A stretch of DNA of 64,000 nucleotides from Lepidodermella squamata (Eukaryota > Gastrotricha). The stretch is taken from assembly GCA_047495785.1 (NCBI GenBank), contig JBLDXI010000007.1, positions 2,232,001-2,296,000 of the forward strand, given 5' to 3'. Under the pieces are notes generated by a model. The model was not told the origin of the DNA. It did no database searches and saw only the letters and a list, made by a program, of their open reading frames with translations. Both the position numbers and the translations under genes were made by a program. Each line of letters starts with the position of its first letter. Within the stretch, counting starts at the first letter, position 1. This document shows, piece by piece, positions 34,836 to 45,239 of this stretch.

Positions 34836-36665
34836 ATGACACTAAAAATGTGGACCTTTTACTTTTTCCTTCTGAGCTTCAAGCTCAACTTTGTTAGTTC
34901 CGCCGCTGAGACTCCTGTAACAGGCGTGTTCCCATTCAAATACAACCCCGACGCACCAACTCATGAGGATGATGATAGCGAGGAACCAAGTGAACGAGTC
35001 GCTGAGATTCGGAAGAATTCGGCCAATTTGACCGCCGAAGCGAAAGTATGCGACCATCTGATTTATCTGAGCCTCCAAGCCAATCGCAACGACGCGAATA
35101 GTGCGCCACACTCACCAACTGTCGTCGATGCTAAATTGGTGGTTATTAGTCTGAATGGGATCTCAGATGGTAAAAATGTGTAGTCATTTTTACTATTCAT
35201 TTTTACTCTAAATCTCTTTCTTTATAGTCAACGGTGTTGTTTCATTAACAGCGGAACTTTCTTTGCGTTGGTTCGATGCTCGTCTTGCCTTACCTGATGA
35301 GATAGGATGTGAAATGGAAAAGCTCATCGTCCCTGCCACTATGCTTTGGGTAATCAAACTCCAAATTTCTCGCGTATAAATCATTCATTTTCTTTATCTT
35401 TATCAACAGTTTCCATATTTCGTCGTTCAAAATGGGGCAGATGTAAGAGGATTTTAAGCTTTTTTACTATAAACAACTGTACGCCACTTTTCAGACCGTT
35501 TTCTACCCAGATTCTTTCCAGAATTTTCCTATCCTAATTCATTCTCACGGCCTTCTGGAGTGGCGAATGGCATTCCAGTTTACTTTAGCCTGTGATGTCG
35601 ATGTTTCCACGTTTCCTTTCGACACCCAACAGTGTCCTTTCATCATCGAATCGATGCACTACGAAAGGGACGAGCTGAAATTCCAGACTTGGAACAAATC
35701 TAGGGCTGTTGTGATGCTAAGTGATGACGTATCTCACCCACTTTGGAGCATCACTGGGCAATATGTATCCGGCCTCTCTGAAGTTCCTGGGCTATCTTTC
35801 TGGATTCAATATGAAAGTAACTTAGTTTTTATTAAAAAACGAACCTTGACTATCTCAATGAATTTAGGAAAGCATCTTTACTACATCTACACTCTCGCCC
35901 TGCCAATGGGTAAGGATATTCAATATTTACTAAATAAATTGTAACATTCAGAAATTTTCAGCCGCTGTTTTCCTTCAAACTCTAGGTAAGAAATTGACAG
36001 GCAATTTTCATATAAGTAACTTTATCAGCTTCGATTGCACAGCTACGTTCGTCATTCCGGCGGATTATGGAGAGAAACTATCCACTGGAACAGCCGGTTT
36101 ACTGTCCTACTTCTTTCTGTTCTTACTGATATCGTCCACAATGCCCCAGACAAGCACGAAAATTCCCTACCTTCTCATATTTTTCGCAGTTCAAATAGGT
36201 ATGAAAATGCTCAAGATTCCATGAAGTGATTTTATTAGTTAACGAAACTTAGTATTTTCAATCGGGGTTGTCATCGCCTGTGCGGTTATGGGTAGACTGG
36301 TTTGCTTGGAAATCGCAGACGAAGAAGCGGCTAAACGAGTCGAATCAGCAACTCGCAAATTTTCAGGCCGCCTTAAAAGCTCCCGGGCTATTTCCGCTTT
36401 CCGGGTTATGAAAATCACGCAATCCGCAGCAGGACAGCGCCGCTTCTCACCGGCTCATCTTGTCCACAATGCAGCGGTTGGGCTCAAAAAGCGATGTGTC
36501 TCATCGAAGAAGTTCAACGACATCTGTTTGGTCGCTTACATAGCTCTGACTATCAACTCAATGATCATCTACGTGGTAGCAGTTGCGGTCGGGAGAAGTG
36601 GTCGCACTGCTCAAAGTAACTACATTCCAGTCACACCGGTGGAGATTTTCCAATTCGGAGAATGA
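34836..36665 (+). CDS. Cys-loop ligand-gated ion channel subunit 4
   Basis: Exons 34836-35169, 35228-35349, 35410-35442, 35495-35816, 35868-35909, 35962-35985, 36043-36198, 36253-36665; 481 residues. The signal peptide is MTLKMWTFYFFLLSFKLNF. Blocks: NLTAEAKVCDHLIYLSLQ, SLTAELSLRWFDARLALP, FPYFVVQNGAD, TVFYPDSFQNFPILIHSHG, Cys-loop CDVDVSTFPFDTQQC (about 196-210), M1 after YYIYTLALP, and YGEKLSTGTAGLLSYFF in M2 (Glu -1', cation-type). It has lost two introns relative to the paralogue at 30620: that after FYP and that within HPLW. It ends tail-to-tail with the next gene, only 73 bp apart, so 3-prime UTRs probably overlap. Confidence 0.93.
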
Positions 36666-36738
36666 AAATAGAGATATCACACAGAGATATAGACCTTATC
36701 AAACATAATTCCAAGGTTTTCAGTTTTGTGCTCTTAGC

Positions 36739-38500
36739 TTAAACTAAGGGTTCGTAGACTTTGATTGGAGTTGTATTGACCTTCAAATAGCCCTTGTTCA
36801 AGTTCCAGTAGACAAAGTAACCGATCGCCACTAGCGTAGTAATAATGACACAGACTGAGTAAACAATGAGACAGATGTCATTGAGTGCCTCCGAGTGAAT
36901 TTTAGCTTTTTTGAACTTGGCCGCCATTCTCGAAAGCAGGTCATTTTTAGCTTCGTATCTCTGAAGCTGTGTTGAAGCGACAGCATTTGAAGCTACCCTC
37001 GGAGCTGTGGATCGTTGGAACAGCGAGCTATAAATTCTCGGAATCGGCTGATGGGTTTGAGCTCCTTCAGGGGCAAGCTTTTCTTGGGCCTCTCGAAGCC
37101 GTTTATTATTCTCCTCTTCTTCCTTCTCCATGCAAACTAGTCGGCCGATTATGCTCGTTGCAAGCACGGCTATTGAAGTGATAACGATTTGAGACCCAAA
37201 GATACTCAACAAAGCCGGGCTTGTTTGAAAGCCAGTTTTGGGCATTGTATCGACAAAGAGTAGGAAAATGAAGAAGTACGACATCAGGCCAGACACTGCC
37301 GTTGAGAACTTCTCGCTATACGCTGCCGGGACAATGAAGGTCGCGGCAGTTTGGAAAAATATTGCAACTATTAAAAGCAATCTCAATCAAAGCTACATCA
37401 AAAATAAAAGTTAAAGAACCCAATGGAAATGCGAGAGTAAACATGTAGAACAGAGGTTTCCTGTCGAACTCCATCCAGAAAACGATTCCTGGCACTCTTT
37501 CCGTGAATTCGACGTATTGCCCTGAAATGTCCCAAACAGCGTTATTGACATCATCTGCCAATAGAACAACAGCTTTTCTTTTATCGGCCACCGTGTAATT
37601 CAGCTCTCCGTGTTTGAAATGCGGTGACTGAATGATGATCTTACACTGCTGCGTGTCGAAAGGGAATGTGCTGACATCCATATCACTTAGAATCGAACAA
37701 AATATTTTCGATCAAATCCTGATGTACAAGGTCATACCAAGCTAGTTCTAGGTAAAACGCCATACGCCTGCAAACAAATGACCTTAAATTTAAATGAAAC
37801 CTCGTATAATGAAGCTTACCACTCAATACGTCCATCTCCACTCAAGATGCTTGGATAGCTTTCAAAAGCTTCAGGATAGAAAATGTCCTGTCGTAAGCAA
37901 GCCATATTATGTCATCAAGGAGGAATTTGATTAATCTTACATTCGCTCCATTTTGAACTAAGAAATAAGGAAACCATAATTTCTGTGTATTCAGCAACAG
38001 AGTCTGACGGTCGCAACTTTCATTTTTAGGTAGAGCCAGACGGCGGTCGTACCATGTGAAATCAACTCGAACAGTAACTTTTAGCGTGGCACTTTCGTCC
38101 GTCAAGTCCGTCATTGAGATGAGAATAACCTTAACAATTCGAAGGTCAAATACGCAAAACTTGTAACGATTGTTACCTGTGTTTCAATCGTGAGAGGAAT
38201 TACTGGCTGAGTTCTGCTAATTTTTGGCTTCGATCTGAGATTGTTGTTTATTAATATGTCGCAACGATTGTTTTCTGCTGTTACATTGACGGAATTTGCC
38301 AGAAGCTTTCGCCCACGTTCACTATCGCCAGTTTCGCTTGAAGAGACTACGCCCGAATCTCCACTACTTACTGCTTCTTCCGGCGTCGTCGGGATAGAAT
38401 CTCCATCCGTTGTCGTCCAGCTATAGTCCGCGGCGCTTGTTGTAAAATCTGCCATCGCAACTCGCAATAGGATCGAGAAAAAAGCTATTACCTTCATTTC
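36739..38500 (-). CDS. Cys-loop ligand-gated ion channel subunit 5
   Basis: Minus-strand exons 38500-38177, 38129-37941, 37887-37820, 37767-37738, 37685-37420, 37367-36739; 501 residues. The start MKVIAFFSILLRVAMADF gives a signal peptide; an in-frame ATG at 38536 would add 12 residues. A Ser/Thr/Glu-rich linker (about residues 20-60) precedes NVTAENNRCDILI. Then TQPVIPLTIETQ, VDFTWYDRRLALP, LWFPYFLVQNGAN, Cys-loop CDMDVSTFPFDTQQC (204-218), M1 (IAIFFQTAATFIVP), YSEKFSTAVSGLMSYFFIFL in M2 (SEK in place of GEK, Glu at -1' kept), M3 and M4 (DICLIVYSVCVIITTLVAIG). The exon pattern is identical to that of the gene at 43295, its closest relative here. It is divergent from the gene at 38740, with 240 bp between the start codons. 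Confidence 0.92.
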
Positions 38501-38739
38501 GTTTCTTAGATTAAGTAATGTTGCAACTTGCTTCATGCTGGTAAGAAATTTCCATTCATCTGTTGCTCACACCTTGCTAAAGATCAATCAGCTTTCAGTC
38601 TTCAATCTAGGGTTCGTTCCCAAGGGCAAACTTATTTGATTGATGCTCGGCGTGATGATCAACAAGCCTTGATTCCAAGCACTGGTGCGAATAAATGAGA
38701 ATAGCCAAGCTTTGGCATATCATAATTGAAAAGTATAAC

Positions 38740-40776
38740 ATGAAGAAAATGTTGTGGGTTTTCTTTCTGATAACCGCAAGTTCAGCCCAATACACCGGCG
38801 TAGATTATGGCATGATGTCTTCGTCAACATCGACATCAACTTCAACGTCGACTACATCTGCTACGACCGAACCGAGTAAAAATGATGCCAATGAGCAACC
38901 TGGGAATAGTAAGCAATCTCAATATCTGCTAGCGAATTCGCAGAACATAACTGCCATAAATGCTTACTGCGACACGCAAATTGCGGATAACGCTGAGAGA
39001 GCGAGCAACACCTCTAGCACGCAGCCTGTTATTCCAATTACAATCGATATGAAAGTAAGCCACTGGAACTTCTCTCAATAGAAATCACAACAAGTGTACC
39101 CTAGCTTATTCTGATTACTGTCAACGAGCTCTCTGATAAGGATGGCACCATCTCTCTTACAGCTCGAATCGACTTTCGATGGTACGATCGCCGCCTGGCT
39201 CTTGTTGATAGTGTTGTAAAGGAGACTTGCAAAGGAGAATCACTGCTGATGAAAACTCAGAACCTCTGGTTTCCATATTTCATCATTCAAAACGGAGCGA
39301 CGTAAGGTTTTCAGCTCACTAATATCGATTATATATCCTTTTCTGCATTATTTCAGAGATGTTTTTTACCCATGGGCTTGGGAGAAGGTATCTTCGAAAT
39401 ATATATCGAATCCCTTGCAAATTTCAATTTGATTTTTTTTCTCAAGTTTCCGGTGTCACTACGGGCCGATGGCTACGTGGACTGGTAAGTTTAGTTACTA
39501 ATGCGGGCGATTTATATTGCTGTTATCGAATTAGGCGAGTTGCGTTCGAATTCAAGCTGACCTGTGACTTTGATTTCACCGTTTTTCCATTCGTAAGTTA
39601 GCTTCACAATCCTTAGCAATAATTTCACCGATTTAATTAGGACAATCAATACTGCTACCTACTCCTGCAATCCCCTCACTACAGCCAAGGCGAACTAAAT
39701 TACACTATTGCAAATAAAGATAGAGGCATCGTTGGCCTTGATGACCAATCAGCAGACCATCCTATGTGGTAAACCCTCCATTAACCGAAAAGAAATATCA
39801 TGAAAGTGTTAAAATGATGTAGGAAAGTTATGGGTCAAACAGTGAGGTACACCGATCAAGTTCCTGGGCTGATGTTTTGCTTCCACTTTCAAAGTAATTT
39901 TGATCAAAAGGTTGGGACTCGTTCAGTTGCTTCTTTTTCAGGGAAGAGCTACTACTACATGTGGACCATTGTTGTACCGATTGGTAAGAGCTTTTCCCAT
40001 AATTTTCAAATATTATAATTTTATATCTTTCAGTCGTGATTTGCCTGCTAACTGGTAAGTTGTCGACTTTACCTACTGATGACTTGAACTTGAACTTCGA
40101 ATTGTGAAACCAGCTACGACATTTGTTGTTCCTGCAAAAGGGGAGGAGAAAATGAGCACTGTTATATCAGCCCTGCTCGCTTTTTTTCTACTCTTTATCC
40201 TCTTTGTCGATGCTATTCCAGCAGATTCGGGCAGGCTTCCTGTCCTGCTCGTTTTCTATATCTTTCAAATCCGTAAGTTTTGGGATGGAAATACTGGAGA
40301 GCGTATATTGGTTTTGATGTCTTCTAGTTCTAACTACCCTTGCGATTATCATTTGTTCTGTCATCATGCGGCTGTTGGGTATCGAGGAGGCAGAGGAGGA
40401 ATTGGCGGAACAAGAAAAAAACGAGGCGTCCAATCACACTTCGGTGAGACCGGCCAACAGGCAGCCAGGCAACCGAGCAGCGTCTCAGCTACAACAGGAC
40501 AAAACAGCGGATCAAAATACCGCACCCTACCATACAAACGTGGTCACACCTTTGCAAATCGTCGAAGCCGCTGCTGCAAAAATGAAGCCGAAGCCGAAAC
40601 GCTGGTGTCGTTGCTTGTCAGCGGATAGATTCAATGAAATAGCGTTGCTGGCTTACATCGTCAGTGTTTTATTTTCTGTTGTAGCGTTCGTCGCTTACGT
40701 TGTCAGCCTAAAGAATGCTGCGAAGCCTCCGTATAATTATTCACCAATCCAAGAATATAGCGTCAATACAGACTAA
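38740..40776 (+). CDS. Cys-loop ligand-gated ion channel subunit 6
   Basis: Exons 38740-39054, 39105-39301, 39357-39387, 39447-39484, 39535-39592, 39641-39768, 39823-39893, 39942-39983, 40034-40054, 40114-40272, 40328-40776; 502 residues. The start MKKMLWVFFLITASSAQ is preferred over the ATG 45 bp upstream because it opens a signal peptide. A Ser/Thr run follows, then NITAINAYCDTQIAD, TQPVIPITIDMK, LTARIDFRWYDRRLAL, LWFPYFIIQNGA, Cys-loop CDFDFTVFPFDNQYC (204-218), YMWTIVVPI into M1, VPAKGEEKMSTVISALLAFF in M2 (Glu -1', cation-type), M3 with FYIFQI, and M4. The exon plan matches the gene at 41161. AATAAA at 40808-40813. No vicinal Cys in loop C. Confidence 0.93.
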
Positions 40777-41160
40777 ATATGTAATAAGTATCGAACTGGT
40801 TCTTCAAATAAAATATTTTCCTATCAACGTAAATGTAAGCATTGAGACTAAAAAAGTGGCGTGTCAACGATTTTATTTTCTGCCCTCCGTCGCGAAGATG
40901 ATCGCGAAAAAATGTAGCTGGAATAAATAATGAGTCGGCTGCGAACAATGCTGGCACTAACGAAACGCGATTAATGTAAGGAAAAACATCTGAAAAATTA
41001 ATGAAATACGTGAGAAATATCAAGTCTGTACTACAATCGATCCTGCGACGATCTTACTCCTTTGTTCACTTGAAATGTGTGCGTGATAATAATCATTATG
41101 TCATCTGACCTTCTTAGCGATCTTCTAAGCGCTTATTCATGGATTAAAAGGGTTCAATAA
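40777..41160. other. Intergenic region between channel genes 6 and 7
   Basis: 384 bp with AATAAA for the upstream gene at 40808 and no exon. The distance is larger than between the other tandem channel genes, so the downstream gene probably has its own promoter here. Confidence 0.35.
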
Positions 41161-43116
41161 ATGACAAATAGAATGAATTTGAAGTGCTTCGCCTTTTTGG
41201 TTTCCGTGATCGGTACCTGGGCGCAGGGCCCCACGCCATCCCCGAATGATGCTGCCGATTCTCCTGGAAGTAGCAGTGAATCGAAGTTTTTGATGGCCAA
41301 CTCTAGGAACATTTCAGCCCTCAACGCCATGTGCGATGCTAGAATCGCCGACAATATAGAAAAATATCCCGAATATGCCAAGACGCAGCCAGTCATTCCT
41401 ATAACTCTCGATATGAAGGTAAAACTTGATGTGGCATATTTTAGCTAATTCATCCTCAATTGATTCAGCTGATCTTGATTACGGTGAACGAGCTGTCCGA
41501 TAAAGACGGGACAGTTTCTCTTACAGCGAGGATCGACTTCCGATGGCACGATAAGCGCTTGTCCCTGGGTGATAAATCAGTTTGTCTGAACGAGACTCTA
41601 TTAACCAAGACCACTAACCTCTGGTTTCCGTATTTCATCATCCAAAATGGAGCAAGGTACGTTTGGAAAAGCTTGTCAAATCATAGATTACTTAATATCG
41701 CTATCAACAGTGATGTGTTCTACCCCTGGGCTTGGGAGAAGGTTTGTTCATTAGTAAAATCAGGGATTAGAGAATAATCATGTATTTCTTTTCATTCCAG
41801 TTTCCTATCAGTCTTAGTGGTAATGGATACGTCGATTGGTAACAATTTTCTCCTTAATTGTCTGACATACGGGAATTGTGAGCTTCCTAGGCGGATTGCT
41901 TTCGAATTCTCCCTGACGTGCGACTTTGACTTCAGCATCTTTCCATTCGTAAGCTTTTAGGCCATGTCAACAAGACGAATCTTACACATTGCTGTTTTAG
42001 GACAGGCAATACTGCCATGTCTTGCTTCAATCGCCCCACTACAGTGCAGGTGAGCTCAATTACACCGTAGCCGACAAGAGCCGAGCTGTGGTGGCGTTTG
42101 ACGATCAATCTGCAGACCATCCGATGTGGTAAGCTATGGCTCAAAACGTCAAACTCCCGTTTTATTGAATAATTTTCCAAGGGATATAATGGGACAGACC
42201 GTCCGTTTCACTAGCCGCGTCCCAGGAATAATGTTCTGTTTGGCATTCAAGAGTAAGATAACAAATGAGAGAAGTTGTTCTAATTAAGGTGAAACGCCTT
42301 TCTCTAGGAAAAACTTACTACTACATTTGGACCATTATAATTCCGATTCGTAAGTCAATAGTCAATAAGCATTGGACCCCGATAAAAATGTTTTCTTTCA
42401 AACAGTTGTGGTGTGCATTCTGACTGGTAAACTCTTTCCCATGAAAGTTCCCGTGAATTAATTTTGAAAAATTTAAGCTTCAACCTTCATCACTCCTGCG
42501 AAGGGGGAGGAGAAAATGACAACTGTGATTACAGCACTTCTCGCTTTTTTCCTCCTTTTCCTGCTGTTTGTCGACGCGATTCCCGCAGATTCTGGACGGG
42601 TTCCAATGCTTTTGATCTTTTACATCTTTCAAATTCGTATGATATATCTTTCATTGTAATTCTGGGATAACAAGTCGCTTTTCAGTCCTAACAACTGTTG
42701 AAGTCATTATCTGTGCTGCAATAATGAGACTCTTAGGTCTTGAAGAGGCCGAGGAGGAAATGGACGCAAGAGAAGCGGAGGAGAATGGCGAAAGTAGCAG
42801 CGCTCGTCGTGCTGGATTCCCAGGAAACCGAACAATGTCATCAAAACCTAACGTGAACGCTATTCTGTATGGTCTTCAGAAAACGAATGCAATCAACCCG
42901 ATATCAGCTGATGACAAAATTGCAGAAAAACCCAAGAATCGAAAGCGAAGATGCATAACTGCTGCTATGTTCAATGAGCTTGCACTGTTGACATATTTGA
43001 TCACTGTTGGCATATCGACGTTTGCTTTTGTTGGTTACGTAGCCAATGTTTCCAAATCAGCTGCGCCTCCTTACACGTATACGCCTATTGAAGAGTATAC
43101 CCTGGGTATTGATTAA
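41161..43116 (+). CDS. Cys-loop ligand-gated ion channel subunit 7
   Basis: Exons 41161-41418, 41469-41656, 41711-41741, 41801-41838, 41891-41948, 42001-42128, 42182-42252, 42308-42349, 42406-42426, 42478-42636, 42686-43116; 474 residues. The signal peptide is MTNRMNLKCFAFLVSVIGTWA (a second ATG lies four codons in). Motifs: NISALNAMCDARIAD, TQPVIPITLDMK, LTARIDFRWHDKRLSL, LWFPYFIIQNGA, SDVFYPWAWEK, Cys-loop CDFDFSIFPFDRQYC (182-196), YIWTIIIPI into M1, TPAKGEEKMTTVITALLAFF in M2 (cation-type Glu -1'), M3 and M4. It is the sister of the gene at 38740: the same eleven exons with nearly identical lengths (31, 38, 58, 128, 71, 42, 21 and 159 nt). AATAAA at 43155-43160. Confidence 0.93.
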
Positions 43117-43294
43117 GACGATACCTTACCGTAGTCTGTCTTTGTTTTGTTCCAATAAACACGTCGATGAGACCCTTTGTTCTAAGTGCGTGATAAAAGG
43201 AGTTTATTAAAAATTGATTCGCACCAAATAAAACATTTAAAGAGAGCGGTATCGGTCGCAAATGCCAAGCTACTAGGTCGAATTTTCCGATAAA

Positions 43295-45186
43295 ATGCTG
43301 CGCTACAATTTCCTGCTCGTGTTAATATTGTTAACGTTAGAATCGAATCAGCAGACTACAGATGAAAGCTTGGATGATTTGTTAGCTACTACGCCCGAAC
43401 CTCCAGAAGATCCTTCAGCCTATGTCAACGAGCCAGTTGAGCCTACAGACGACCCGGACCCTCCATCTCTACCAAGCAATGATCCCAATGATCCCAACGA
43501 GCCTGATTGGGATCCTGAAGAGGAATTAAGCGATAGTGTGGACGACGCGAGTGAAGACGGCAACTCTAAAGTGGCTCAGAGATTGCTGGCAAATTCCGTG
43601 AATCTTACATCTCAAAATGCCCGATGTGACGCAATAATTCTAGACAACTTGTTGAAGAAGACGAAGCTATCCAGAACACAGCCCACAGTTCCTCTAACCC
43701 TAGTTGTTCAGGTAGATGACGGTTAAATGAAGACCCTCATCAGAAAGACATTAGGTTATTGCTTTGCCAGGTCATCGTGATATCGTTTGCAGATCTTGTT
43801 GATGAATCTGGAACACTGAAAGCAACCATTCGCATCGACTTGAAATGGAGAGATCAAAGGCTGGCGATCCCGACCAAGCAGGGATGCAAAGGACAAACAC
43901 TCCTCGTTGCGACTAACCAGCTCTGGTTTCCTTATTTCCTGATCCAAAATGGAGCTAGTGTATGACCATTCAAATAGCTCTGTAAATTCCTAGGATTTAC
44001 CGTTTTTTTCAGGAAATTTTCTACCCACAAGCATTTGAAAGCTTCCCCAGCATCCTAGCTAACGATGGGCGCATTGAATGGTTAGTACAGAAATTAAACT
44101 TTGTTATCATTAATTTTATGTTTTTTCTTTTTCAAGGAGAATGGCGTTTTACCTGGAACTGGCTTGGTAAAAATTGAACTGTTTCATTTTAGTTAGCCAA
44201 ACTAATTTCTTCATGGCGTATTAGTGATATGGACGTGAGGCTTTTCCCGTTCGATAAGCAGCAGTGTAAACTACTCCTTCAATCTCCGCATTCCAAACCT
44301 GGCGAGCTGAACTACACCACCCCTGCTAAAGAAGAATCCGTCGTTTTGTTGACAGACGACGTTGACAACCCAATCTGGGAGTTAACAGGGCAATCAGTCC
44401 AGTTCACAGAACGTGTTCCAGGCCTCCTTTTTTGGATAGAAGTTGCCCGCAAACCGAATTACTACGTCTACACCCTAGCGATACCTTTGAGTAATAATCT
44501 ACCTTTGTATTTCCTGATATTTTAATCCTTTTGATTGTTTTGCAGTTTCGATTTTCCTTCAGACAGCCTCAACGTTCATTTTACCGGCTAATCATGGCGA
44601 GAAGTTATCAACAGCTGGGGCCGGTTTGATGTCCTACTTCTTCATTTTCCTCCTCTTCGCCCAAACAACACCACAAACTGGCAAAGACACCATGCCGATT
44701 CTCATGATTTTCTTTGCCGTTCAAATCATTTTCACAACTGTTGCCGTTGTTGCAACTGCTATCATCGGGCGGTTAGTATGCATCGAAGCTGAGGAAGAGG
44801 TCAAGAATAAGCTGATTCAAGAGGAAGAAGAAAAACTTCGCAGTCTCAGCGATGAGCCGGCAATTCAGCAGAATCAACCCCTTCCTCGCATCTACAGCTC
44901 GTTATTCCATCGATCGAGTGCTAAGGCTAAGATGCAACCTGATTTCAGCAAGAACCCAGACGTCGAAAAGTCAAATCAAGGCGGTCTTGGGAAAATCGCG
45001 CAAAAACTGAACAAATTTCGAATTCATTCTGAACTAGTGAATGACATTTGCCTTCTCGTCTACTCTTGCATTGGTCTCATCTCTGTGATGGTTGTAGCTA
45101 TTTATTTCGTTGTCATGCATCAACAGCTTAGTAACAAATTACCGATCAAAACCACACCGTTAACAGTTTATAAGGCGTCGTCATAG
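43295..45186 (+). CDS. Cys-loop ligand-gated ion channel subunit 8
   Basis: Exons 43295-43711, 43771-43959, 44013-44080, 44137-44166, 44225-44490, 44546-45186; 536 residues. The signal peptide is MLRYNFLLVLILLTLESN. An unusually long acidic, Pro-rich N-terminal linker (about residues 20-95, with DPNDPNEPDWDPEEE) precedes NLTSQNARCDAII. Then TQPTVPLTLVVQ, IDLKWRDQRLAIP, LWFPYFLIQNGA, Cys-loop CDMDVRLFPFDKQQC (235-249), YYVYTLAIPL, M1 (SIFLQTASTFILPA), HGEKLSTAGAGLMSYFFIF in M2 (Glu -1'), M3 fused to a long Glu/Lys loop, and M4. The six-exon plan matches the minus-strand gene at 36739. It ends 53 bp from the next, oppositely oriented gene. AATAAA at 45205. Confidence 0.93.
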
Positions 45187-45239
45187 ATAGAAACAATTAG
45201 CCGAAATAAAGTGCGAGATCAAAAGCTTATGTTATTCTT

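Noticed and set aside
28555-36665. Reading the first channel genes as pseudogenes because of stops between short open frames
   Set aside because: All stops fall in 45-70-nt GT-AG introns; joined exons close in frame and give complete subunits with Cys-loop and four membrane segments.
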